A program made the translations under genes and the position numbers. This document shows, in pieces, positions 15,799-24,210 of a stretch of 64,000 bases of DNA (its first letter is position 1; each line of letters starts with the position of its first letter). The notes under the pieces are model-generated. The model was not told where the DNA came from. It worked only from the letters and a program-made list of their open reading frames with translations, and did not search any database. Origin of the DNA: PNNG01 sp964577055 (lineage in GTDB: Bacteria; Bacteroidota; Bacteroidia; UBA7662); contig CAZNWC010000009.1 in NCBI GenBank assembly GCA_964577055.1, forward strand, positions 62,001-126,000. The letters run 5' to 3'.

Positions 15799-16788
15799 AT
15801 GCGCAAAGCTGTCATAACCGGCACCGGCCACTATGTTCCCAAGCGGGTGGTGCCCAACCAATATTTCAATGAACTGCTGGGTGAAGATGTCGACACCTGG
15901 CTCCGCACCAATGTAGAAATCTACGAACGCCGCTGGTGTGCCGAAGACGAAAGCACCGCCGACCTCTGCGAAAAGGCTGCCCAGCGGGTGTTGGAAGCGG
16001 CGGGCATCAGCGCGGCCGATATCGACCTCATCGTTGTGGCCACCGATACACCCGAGTACATTTCGCCCTCCACCGCTGCCGTTTTGCAACACCGCTTGGG
16101 GGCGAAAAAAGCCGGTACTTTCGACCTCAATACAGCCTGTGCGGGCTTTGTAACCGCCATCGATGTAGCCGCCAAATACATTGTGGCCGACGACCGCTAC
16201 CAACATGTTTTGGTGATTGGGGCTTATGCCATGAGCAAATACCTCAACCTCACCGACAAAAAAACCGTCACCCTTTTTGCCGATGGGGCAGGAGGCGTGG
16301 TGCTCAGCGCCCAAACGGATACCGAGCGCGGATTCGCTGCCAGTGAGCTGCGCACCGAAGGCCAGTATGCGGGTTGGATGGGCATTTACGGCGGAGGCAC
16401 ACACTTGCCGCTCAATGCCGAAAGGGTGGCCAACAAAGAACACTTGCTGCAGTTTGTGCAGAAGTTCCCCAAGGAGCTCAATCCCACCTACTGGACCGAT
16501 ATGACCCAGCATTTATGCCAGCGATTGGGGGTGCAGCCAAGCGACATTGCCCACTTTTTCATCACCCAAATCAACATCAACAGCATACGCGAAACGCTCG
16601 ATCGGCTGGGCTTGCCCCACGACCGTGCCACCACCATCATGCACCATTATGGTTATACTGGTTCGGCGGCCATCCCCATGGCCCTTGATTTGGCGGCTCG
16701 TTCGGGAAAAATCAAACCCGGCGACCTCATCATGCTCATTGGCTCGGGAGGGGGGCTGGCCTTTGCCGCAGCGGCCTTCAGGTACTAG
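15799..16788 (+). CDS. KASIII (FabH)-like thiolase-fold enzyme lacking the catalytic His and Asn
   Basis: A 329-residue thiolase-superfamily protein clearly related to FabH over its whole length. Nucleophile Cys114 is kept in NTACAGF. Aligned without gaps to the canonical FabH encoded at 57662-58660, its residue 256 is Thr where FabH has His256 (PHQAN), and residue 286 is Tyr where FabH has Asn286 (GNT). The usual decarboxylative Claisen condensation depends on that His/Asn pair. The protein may therefore be an acyltransferase or hydrolytic/thiolytic enzyme, or use a different residue such as His282 or His283. It ends directly against a heptamer repeat array. Confidence 0.85.
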   Translation: MRKAVITGTGHYVPKRVVPNQYFNELLGEDVDTWLRTNVEIYERRWCAEDESTADLCEKAAQRVLEAAGISAADIDLIVVATDTPEYISPSTAAVLQHRLGAKKAGTFDLNTACAGFVTAIDVAAKYIVADDRYQHVLVIGAYAMSKYLNLTDKKTVTLFADGAGGVVLSAQTDTERGFAASELRTEGQYAGWMGIYGGGTHLPLNAERVANKEHLLQFVQKFPKELNPTYWTDMTQHLCQRLGVQPSDIAHFFITQININSIRETLDRLGLPHDRATTIMHHYGYTGSAAIPMALDLAARSGKIKPGDLIMLIGSGGGLAFAAAAFRY

Positions 16789-16837
16789 TTCAAAGTTCAA
16801 AGTTCAAGGTTCAAGGTTCAAAGTTCAAGGTTCAAAA
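16789..16837. repeat. Tandem heptamer array (TTCAAAG/TTCAAGG), 7 units
   Basis: Seven 7-bp units start on the base after the stop codon of the KASIII-like gene. Two further units lie at about 16979-16992. Same unit as the array at 9828-9862. Confidence 0.88.
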
Positions 16838-16935
16838 AGGGGTTTTGCTTCGCTCAACCCGCATAACGGCCTAAAAAATTCTTAATAACATGAATAATCA
16901 CTATCCAATATACGCTTGCGACCTACAATCAAGCG

Positions 16936-16970
16936 CCCCTCTCCACTGGAGAGGGGAAGGGGGTGAGGCC
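16936..16970 (+). repeat. Hairpin repeat element, copy 2
   Basis: Stem CCCCTCTCC (16936-16944) pairs with GGAGAGGGG (16948-16956) around a 3-nt loop and is followed by aagggggtgaggcc. See copy 1 at 9960-9994. Confidence 0.65.
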
Positions 16971-17018
16971 TTGCCAAACTTCAAGGTTCAACGGAAGTTA
17001 ACCTAAAACACAATCATA

Positions 17019-17042
17019 AATCCCAATCCCAATCCCAATCCC
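17019..17042. repeat. Hexamer tandem repeat AATCCC x 4
   Basis: Four exact 6-bp units, 19 nt before the ATG of the hydrolase gene. Slippage here would change the leader length. Confidence 0.9.
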
Positions 17043-17061
17043 AAAGCATAAATCCGCCACC

Positions 17062-18084
17062 ATGCCCCACATCTCCACCCCCCGCCTCCGTCAGGCTTAC
17101 CGCAGCCTCGGCAATCCGGCCCATCCGGCCATTTTGATGGTTCACGGCAACGCCTCTTCTTCCATTTTTTGGGAAGAACAGATGGAGCTGCTGGCCAACG
17201 ATTTTTACTGCATCGCGCCCGATTTGCGGGGTTTTGGCGATACCGAAGATTTTTTGATTGATGCCACACGCGGGTTTGGCGACCATGCCGACGACCTGCT
17301 CGAGCTGCTCGACGCCCTGAACCTCCAACAAGTACATGCCATTGGACATTCGTTGGGTGGCGGCGTGCTGTATACCCTGGTGGGCAAGGCACCCGCACGA
17401 TTTAAGTCGATAACCTTGGTCAATCCGGCTTCGCCCTTCGGTTTTGGAGGCACCAAAGACGTACAGGGTACCCCCTGTTTCCCCGATTTTGCGGGCTCGG
17501 GCGGAGGCATTGTCAATCCCGATTTCCCCAAGCTCATAGCCGCGGGCGACCGCAGTGCCGACAATCCGCAGGCAAGTCCACGCGTGGTGATGAACGCCTT
17601 TTACTGGAAACCCCCTTTCACTGCCCCCCGCGAAGAAGCCCTGCTCGATGGATTGTTGAGCGAAAAAATAGGGGAAGACCGCTACCCCGGCGATTTTGTG
17701 GCTTCCGAAAACTATCCTTTTACCGCGCCAGGCCGTTTTGGGCCCATCAACGCCTCATCGCCCAAATACCTGGGCGATTCGGTAGCCCGTTTTGAGGCTA
17801 CCAGCATGCCTGTATTGTGGGTGCGCGGCAGCGACGACCAAATTGTGAGCGACAACAGCTTCTTCGATTTGGGTACGCTCGGAAAATTGGGTTTTATTCC
17901 CGGCTATCCGGGCGAAGCCGTATACCCTTCGCAGCCCATGGTAAGTCAAACCCGTTATGTGTTGGAGCGCCGTTTAGGGGCCTTCACCGAAGTGGTCATG
18001 GCCGATACTGGTCACTCGCCCTACATTGAAAAGCCCCAGGAGTTCTACGCGCACTTTTCGGCTTTCTTGAAGCAAAACGCTTAG
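17062..18084 (+). CDS. Alpha/beta hydrolase (serine nucleophile)
   Basis: A 340-residue alpha/beta-fold hydrolase without signal peptide. It has an oxyanion-hole HGN at 28-30 (LMVHGNASSS), nucleophile elbow GHSLGGG with Ser97, an acid in VRGSDDQIV and catalytic His318 in DTGHSPYIEKP. The cap region (about 135-245) is long and carries Gly-rich FGFGGTKDV and AGSGGG. It sits 1 nt before the symporter gene and in line with the acyl-CoA ligase, which suggests cleavage of a thioester, ester, lactone or C-C bond in a common pathway. The Ser nucleophile separates it from OleB-type (Asp) enzymes. Confidence 0.82.
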   Translation: MPHISTPRLRQAYRSLGNPAHPAILMVHGNASSSIFWEEQMELLANDFYCIAPDLRGFGDTEDFLIDATRGFGDHADDLLELLDALNLQQVHAIGHSLGGGVLYTLVGKAPARFKSITLVNPASPFGFGGTKDVQGTPCFPDFAGSGGGIVNPDFPKLIAAGDRSADNPQASPRVVMNAFYWKPPFTAPREEALLDGLLSEKIGEDRYPGDFVASENYPFTAPGRFGPINASSPKYLGDSVARFEATSMPVLWVRGSDDQIVSDNSFFDLGTLGKLGFIPGYPGEAVYPSQPMVSQTRYVLERRLGAFTEVVMADTGHSPYIEKPQEFYAHFSAFLKQNA

Positions 18085-18085
18085 C

Positions 18086-19588
18086 ATGAACAATAGCGCC
18101 CTGGTACTGCCCACCGCCCTCTTGCTGCTCGCCTACATGGCCACCATCGTTTGGTTGGTGTTTAGAGGCGCCCGCAAAATCAATTCCCTGGCCGATTATG
18201 CCGTGGGAAGCGTACGTTTTTCACCCGTGGCGGTAGGTTTGGCGCTGGCCGCCAGCATGACCAGTGCAGCTACTTTTATCATCAACCCGGGCTTTGTGGC
18301 CATGTATGGCATCAGCGGATTCATCAGTTATGGCTTGGTGATGCCTGCCGGAGCGCTCATCAGCCTGGTGCTGTTGACCAAGGGTTTTAGGCGGTACGGC
18401 CAAACCGTGAAAGCCCTCAGCTTGGCCCAATGGATGGGTACCCGTTACCAAAGCAAGGGTTATGCGTTCTTTTTTGCCGTTCTGGCCCTGCTGCTGGTCA
18501 CGTTTGTGGTGCTCATCAACGTAGGGCTCACCCAAATTTTGTCGCGCGCCTTGGCTGCCGATCCGCTATGGGTGTTGACGGGCATTGTGGTTTTCGTGTT
18601 TGGCTACATGATGTTCGGCGGTGCCAACAGCATGGTGTACACCAATACCATCCAAGCGGTTATCATGGCGGTGGTGGCCATCATTTTGCTGGGCTCGGGT
18701 TACGAGCATTTCAGCGATGGCGTACATGGTTTTTTGGCCAAACTCAAAGCCATCGATCCGCTTTTGGTAGCACATACCAATCCCAGCAGCTTTTTGTACC
18801 GCGACTGGTTTGAAATGGGCTTGGTGCAGTTCCTAATTGGGGTGGCGGTGGTTTGTCAGCCACACATCATCACCAAAGCCTTGTTGTTGCAAGAAGAGCG
18901 CGATGTGAACCGCTTTTTGGTAACCGGCATTGGGGTACAAGCCTTGTTTTTTCTGGTGGTAGGCGTTGGGCTGTTCGCCCGCTTGCAATTCCCCGATTTG
19001 ATGCTCGATGGTCAGAAAATCCCTACCGACGGCATCCTATCGGCTTATGTAGTGCAGGAGTTTCTGGTGGCCGTTGGCTTGCTGGTGGTGTTGGGACTCA
19101 TTTCTGCCGGCATCAGCACCCTCGAAGGGCTTATTCAAAGCCTCAGCACCACCATCTCTACCGATTTGTTGCCGGTATTCAGGCCACAGATTTTGGGCTT
19201 GGCCGACAACAAAAGGGTGTGGCTCAACCGGGTGGTCATCGTTTTGCTGGCAGTGATCGGCTGGATTTTCAGTTATCGCCAATTGGTGGCACCCAACCTG
19301 AGCGTGGCCATTTTCGCCCAAAATGGGGTGTATGCCTATTTTGCCGCAGCCTTTGTGCCGGTATTGTTCGGCATGTTTTTGCCCAAAGCCCGTTTGATAA
19401 CGGTGGCAGCTGCGAGTGCCACGGCCTTGCTGGTGCACTTTGGGGTGTATTACGGCGAACTTACGTGGTACATGCAAGTGCCAGTTAAAAATCCGGCCAT
19501 ACCCGCCGCCCTGGCCTTGATGGCCGCTTTGTTGGTGGGTGGTGCATTGTATTTTGTAAGAGATAAAAACCGAATTTTAGCAGCATGA
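18086..19588 (+). CDS. Sodium:solute symporter (SSS family)
   Basis: A 500-residue membrane protein with about 13 predicted helices. The N-terminal region shows the SSS pattern: DYAVGSVRFSPVAVGLALAA with MTSAATFI (family: sodium-site helix), and later GLISAGISTLEGLIQSLSTT, a conserved SSS segment. The solute is unknown. Its place between a hydrolase and an acyl-CoA ligase suggests uptake of a carboxylate that the ligase then activates. The start codon follows the hydrolase stop by one base. Its TGA overlaps the ligase ATG. Confidence 0.88.
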   Translation: MNNSALVLPTALLLLAYMATIVWLVFRGARKINSLADYAVGSVRFSPVAVGLALAASMTSAATFIINPGFVAMYGISGFISYGLVMPAGALISLVLLTKGFRRYGQTVKALSLAQWMGTRYQSKGYAFFFAVLALLLVTFVVLINVGLTQILSRALAADPLWVLTGIVVFVFGYMMFGGANSMVYTNTIQAVIMAVVAIILLGSGYEHFSDGVHGFLAKLKAIDPLLVAHTNPSSFLYRDWFEMGLVQFLIGVAVVCQPHIITKALLLQEERDVNRFLVTGIGVQALFFLVVGVGLFARLQFPDLMLDGQKIPTDGILSAYVVQEFLVAVGLLVVLGLISAGISTLEGLIQSLSTTISTDLLPVFRPQILGLADNKRVWLNRVVIVLLAVIGWIFSYRQLVAPNLSVAIFAQNGVYAYFAAAFVPVLFGMFLPKARLITVAAASATALLVHFGVYYGELTWYMQVPVKNPAIPAALALMAALLVGGALYFVRDKNRILAA

Positions 19589-21066
19589 TGTTCGATTGGA
19601 GCAGCAAATGGGCCGTTTACAGTCCGCATAAAACCGCCATCAAAGAGGCCCATACCGGCCGCGAAATCAGCTATGCCCATTTGAATGCACAGGCTGATGC
19701 TGCCGCTGGTTGGCTGCAATCGCTGGGCGTGGGCAAGGGCGACCGGGTGGTGGTGCTTGCCGAGTTTTGCGTGGAGTATGTGGTGCTGTTTTCAGCGGCG
19801 CAAAAAATGGGTTGCATTTTGGTGCCTCTGAATTACCGATTGAGTCCACGCGAAATCGACTACCTCTTGGGCGATTCGGCGCCAGCTGTGATTTTGGTAG
19901 AACCCAAATTCCGAGATTTATTGCGCGATGCCCCGCAATCGCATGGCATCAGCCTGTTTGAGTTGGGTGCCTTGGCAAGTCTGAGTAGCGGCCATGCGCA
20001 ACAAAGGGCGGTGAGTTTGCAGCCCGATGATCCCATTTTCATCCTCTACACCAGTGGCACCACGGGCTTTCCGAAAGGGGCCTTGTACACCCACCGCATG
20101 CTGCTGTGGAACAGCCTCAATACAGCCTTGCGCTTGAACATCACCAGTGCCGACCGCACCCTGAATGTGATGCCACCTTTTCATACCGGTGGCTGGAACG
20201 TGCTCACCACCCCATTTTTGCATTTTGGTGCCACGGTGGTATTGTTGCCAAAATTCGAGGCCGGCGAGGTATTGCGCTTGCTCGAAAGTGAGCGCATCGA
20301 TTTGTTCATGGGCGTGCCTACCATGATCAGGCTGCTGGCCGATGAACCAGCCTTCGACACAGTGAAGCTCGATGCCCTGCGTTATTTCATTGTGGGCGGT
20401 GAAGCCTTGCCTATTCCTGTAATTGAAAAATGGAACCAAAAAGGCGTTCCCATCCGGCAGGGGTATGGTTTGACCGAGGCGGGTCCCAACGTCACCTCCT
20501 TGCCCGAATCCGACGCCATCCGCAAGCGCGGCAGCATTGGTTTCCCCAACTTTTACCTCGAAACCCGTTTGGTGAACGAAGCCGGTGAAACCGTTGAAGG
20601 TGAGGGCAGCGGTGAGTTTTGGCTCAAAGGCGAGGTGGTAACACCTGGTTATTGGCGACATGAAGAAGCCACGGCTGCAGCCTTTCACGACGGCTGGTTT
20701 CGCACCGGCGATGTGCTGCAGCGCGACGAAGAGGGCTATTTGTATGTGATCGACCGCATCAAAAACATGTTCATCAGTGGAGGCGAAAATGTATATCCTG
20801 CCGAGGTGGAAAAGTTCTTGCAAACCCATCCTACCGTGGCAGAAGCCGCCGTCATTGGCGTTTCTGATGAGCGCTGGGGCGAAGTGGGCAGGGCCTTTGT
20901 GGTTGCCAAAACCGATGCTCAAGTTACGGCTGATGAGCTGCGCGCCTTTTGTGTAGGTGGATTGGCCAAATTTAAGGTGCCGAAGTATTTCGAGCTGGTG
21001 GACGACATTCCCAAGAACGATACGGGGAAAGTGGATAGAAAGAAGTTGGTGGCGCTTCGCGGGTGA
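19585..21066 (+). CDS. AMP-dependent acyl-CoA synthetase/ligase
   Basis: A 493-residue ANL-superfamily adenylating enzyme. It has the P-loop-like FILYTSGTTGFPKGA (about 151-165), the QGYGLTEAGP motif, the hinge region FRTGDV...GYLYVIDRIKNMFISGGENV and the C-terminal catalytic lysine segment IPKNDTGKVDRKKL. This is the medium-length form typical of fatty-acyl, aryl or FadD3-type CoA ligases. The ATG at 19585 and the ATG at 19588 are both possible. It overlaps the symporter stop, so the two are translationally coupled. Acid specificity is not readable. Confidence 0.9.
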   Translation: MMFDWSSKWAVYSPHKTAIKEAHTGREISYAHLNAQADAAAGWLQSLGVGKGDRVVVLAEFCVEYVVLFSAAQKMGCILVPLNYRLSPREIDYLLGDSAPAVILVEPKFRDLLRDAPQSHGISLFELGALASLSSGHAQQRAVSLQPDDPIFILYTSGTTGFPKGALYTHRMLLWNSLNTALRLNITSADRTLNVMPPFHTGGWNVLTTPFLHFGATVVLLPKFEAGEVLRLLESERIDLFMGVPTMIRLLADEPAFDTVKLDALRYFIVGGEALPIPVIEKWNQKGVPIRQGYGLTEAGPNVTSLPESDAIRKRGSIGFPNFYLETRLVNEAGETVEGEGSGEFWLKGEVVTPGYWRHEEATAAAFHDGWFRTGDVLQRDEEGYLYVIDRIKNMFISGGENVYPAEVEKFLQTHPTVAEAAVIGVSDERWGEVGRAFVVAKTDAQVTADELRAFCVGGLAKFKVPKYFELVDDIPKNDTGKVDRKKLVALRG

Positions 21067-21137
21067 TGCACTGCGTGCTGTGGGTGCTTCGCTGGTGACG
21101 CTTCGCTGGTGATGCACTTCGTGCTGTGGGTGCTTCG
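21062..21137. repeat. Two 30-bp direct repeats behind the ligase gene
   Basis: Copies at 21062-21091 and 21108-21137 differ at one base (ggtgatgcact g/t cgtgctgtg...). The separating 16 bp repeat the phrase cgctggtga. The first copy covers the last codon and stop of the ligase gene. Confidence 0.8.
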
Positions 21138-21215
21138 TTAACTTTCTGCTCGGCAAGCAACTACGAGGCGAGGGATGCGCGCTTTGCGCTGCTAATTGTA
21201 AACAGGCTCTCTGGC

Positions 21216-21614
21216 CTATTCTTTATCTTGTTCGCTACCTATTTTTTCATTCACCCTTTTGTGCAGGTAGGCAGTAAATCGTTCAATCTTATTCACGACT
21301 CGGTCTATTTCTAAGCGGCATTCAATGTATTTGTCAGTTTCAATGTATCCTAGGTCGTGGGCACCGATTAAATGGTCAAGCACTTCTAAAGCACTGGCGT
21401 ATGCAAAGTTGACGAATCTAATTTTCTCCTTAAAGCTTGCCCTGCCGGCACCTTCGGCAAGATTCGCGGTGATGGAACTTGCTGCTCGCTCTATTTGGCT
21501 CTTCAGCCCATATTTCTCTGATAGAGGAAAAGACTTGCTAATTTGATAGATGGAGCATTTGAGTGCTCTCGCTTGTTGCCAGGCTTCAAGTTTTTCGAAT
21601 AAATACGCTCGCAT
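21216..21614 (-). CDS. Four-helix-bundle protein (S23 / rRNA intervening-sequence family)
   Basis: A 132-residue all-helical protein of the S23 family, first known from open frames inside 23S rRNA intervening sequences and now common as free-standing genes. Conserved lines are FEKLEAWQQARAL, FPLSEKYGLKSQIERAASSI and NLAEGAGR, followed by SALEVLDHL. No enzymatic residues. Function is unknown; it has no operon partner and is surrounded by non-coding sequence. A rRNA insertion is not involved here. Confidence 0.88.
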   Translation of the reverse strand: MRAYLFEKLEAWQQARALKCSIYQISKSFPLSEKYGLKSQIERAASSITANLAEGAGRASFKEKIRFVNFAYASALEVLDHLIGAHDLGYIETDKYIECRLEIDRVVNKIERFTAYLHKRVNEKIGSEQDKE

Positions 21615-21847
21615 AGCGCTTTTTTTTTAAAATTCTGATTACTCTTCGAGATAAGAAAGGCTTTGTCCTGTTTTCGAAAACAATTGCGTAAAACACATCT
21701 AAAAACGCACCCGATTCAGGTTAACCAATTAGAGCAAGCATTCACCTAGTTCCCACAAGCCGGAGGCTACCCACTGCCTCGCATCTCCGAGGCTTCACAG
21801 AACGAAGTTCGCCCACCAGCAAAGCACCCCCGTGCGGCGCTTTTTCG

Positions 21848-21854
21848 TATCTTG
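21848..21854 (+). promoter_or_regulatory. -7 box (TATCTTG) of the helicase gene
   Basis: TATCTTG lies 9 nt before the ATG at 21864 and resembles TAnnTTTG with one base missing. Confidence 0.45.
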
Positions 21855-21863
21855 CCACCAACA

Positions 21864-23156
<1,293 letters not shown>

Positions 23157-23184
23157 AGCTACCAAAATGAAGGATAATTTTAGC

Positions 23185-23217
23185 TATACGTACGTCATTT
23201 GAAAATATGTACGTATA
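23185..23217 (+). promoter_or_regulatory. Palindromic operator over the toxin-antitoxin promoter
   Basis: A perfect 9-bp inverted repeat TATACGTAC (23185-23193) / GTACGTATA (23209-23217) with a 15-bp spacer. The right arm overlaps a TATATTGG -7-like box (23215-23222) and ends 7 nt before the antitoxin ATG. Overlap of a strong palindrome with the promoter is the standard design for toxin-antitoxin autorepression. Confidence 0.75.
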
Positions 23218-23224
23218 TTGGGTC

Positions 23225-23473
23225 ATGGACGCGAAACTCACCCTAAAACTGAAGTCAAGGGTCATTGAAAAGGCCAAGGCTTACGCAAAAACGCATGGCA
23301 CCAGTTTGTCGGCCTTGGTAGAGAACTACTTTGAGATCATCGCTAAGGACCATCAAAGCGTTAAAGCCGATAGCATATCGCCCTTCGTAAAATCTTTGGG
23401 GGGTGCACCATTGCCCGAAAACTTTGATGAACGGCAGTCTTACCGCGATTACATCCATCAAAAGTATGCGTAA
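23225..23473 (+). CDS. DUF6364-type antitoxin
   Basis: An 82-residue antitoxin that begins MDAKLTLKLKSRVIEKAKAY, the N-terminal pattern of DUF6364 antitoxins (ribbon-helix-helix-like strand and helix), then HGTSLSALVENYF. The C-terminal tail (SYRDYIHQKYA) probably binds the toxin. ATG at 23225 is preferred over the in-frame upstream start at 23207, which lies in the operator. Its TAA shares one base with the ATG of the PIN toxin. Confidence 0.8.
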   Translation: MDAKLTLKLKSRVIEKAKAYAKTHGTSLSALVENYFEIIAKDHQSVKADSISPFVKSLGGAPLPENFDERQSYRDYIHQKYA

Positions 23474-23886
23474 TGCGCTTGTTCATAGATACGAACATCC
23501 TCATTGATTTGCTTGGATTAAGGGGAGAGTATTATCAGCCTGCCGCAGAATTGTTTAGCCTCGCCGATAGTGGCAGGATGGAACTCTATGTTTCGGCGCT
23601 CACCATGGCCAATGCAGCCTATTCTTTGACCAAAGGAGCGGCCCAGTCAGAGGTCAAAGTTTGGCTTCATAGGGTTCAATTGCTGCTTCATGTGGTGCCA
23701 CTCGATGAAAAAATACTGAATTGGGCCTTGCTTGATGAAAAATTCAGCGATTTTGAAGATGCACTTCAGTATTGTTCGGCCATAGAAATCAAAGCCGACG
23801 CAATAATCACAAGGAATGGTAGAGATTTCGGGGCTTCCGAAATTCCTGTATTTAGCGCCAGCGATTTTTTAGCCACCCTTCAATAA
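23473..23886 (+). CDS. PIN-domain toxin (VapC-like ribonuclease)
   Basis: A 137-residue PIN-domain protein. Acidic metal-site residues are in place: Asp6 in LFIDTNILID, an acidic pair in DFEDALQYCSA and Asp near residue 117 in AIITRNGRDF. It probably cuts a structured RNA such as tRNA. Order antitoxin-toxin with a 1-nt overlap and the operator upstream form a complete type II module. Lower GC content than the flanking genes hints at acquisition. Confidence 0.88.
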   Translation: MRLFIDTNILIDLLGLRGEYYQPAAELFSLADSGRMELYVSALTMANAAYSLTKGAAQSEVKVWLHRVQLLLHVVPLDEKILNWALLDEKFSDFEDALQYCSAIEIKADAIITRNGRDFGASEIPVFSASDFLATLQ

Positions 23887-24153
23887 GCTACAAAAACAAA
23901 TTTGTTCATCCGCAAGCTTGCATTAAGCCGAAGGCTACTCTCTGCGGTCTACGGTCAAGCTGCGTAGCAGCGCAGACCAAATGCCTCCGCTGCCTCGCGG
24001 TTTGCGCTGAGCTTTATTCTGCACTGACAGGAAAAGTCATTCTGGCTGCCAAACCGTTAATAAAGCACACAGTCCATTGCAACATTCTTACTTCCTCTGT
24101 GCCTCTGCGGTTTACTTCGAAGCCGAGGTTGTTGTCATGCTGATTGTCAGTAA
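23887..24153. other. Intergenic region with two recurring repeat fragments
   Basis: Holds repeat family C (23922-23999) and the phrase cctctgtgcctctgcggttta (24094-24114), which recurs as cctccgcgcctctgcggtttgc at 37912-37933. No gene is supported. Confidence 0.5.
23922..23999 (+). repeat. Dispersed intergenic repeat family C, copy 1
   Basis: Starts attaagccgaaggct, has ctctgcggtct and the core ggtcaagctgcgtagcagcg plus cagaccaaa, and ends gcctccg...ctcgcg. Copy 2 at 37716-37820 keeps all these blocks with a 27-30-bp insert. The core can fold (GCTGC-GTA-GCAGC inside GGTCT...AGACC). Confidence 0.75.
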
Positions 24154-24155
24154 AC

Positions 24156-24185
24156 AAAAACCCCGACCAATTTGGCCGGGGTTTT
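24156..24185 (-). terminator. Terminator of the nrdBA operon
   Basis: An 11-bp stem (24158-24168 with 24174-24184) with a 5-nt loop. The one imperfect pair is a G-U wobble on the minus-strand RNA but A-C on the other, so the structure is built for minus-strand transcription. T-rich tail follows. Confidence 0.88.
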
Positions 24186-24210
24186 ACATGCTTGGTGTGT
24201 AGGCAATGGC

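Noticed and set aside
15055..16512. A 485-residue minus-strand frame opposite the SDR and KASIII-like genes
   Set aside because: Gly/His-rich antisense composition, spans two genuine genes, no start context.
16789..17061. The gap between KASIII-like and hydrolase genes as proof of two separate clusters
   Set aside because: The gap is filled with repeats that also invade other gaps, and it has no terminator, so it may be a later insertion into one operon; left open.
15046..21066. An OleABCD olefin-synthesis cluster (thiolase, hydrolase, ligase, SDR)
   Set aside because: The enzyme types look similar, but the hydrolase has a Ser nucleophile (GHSLGGG) instead of the Asp of OleB, the SDR is a short FabG type and not the long OleD type, the thiolase-fold protein lacks OleA's His/Asn, and a symporter is present.
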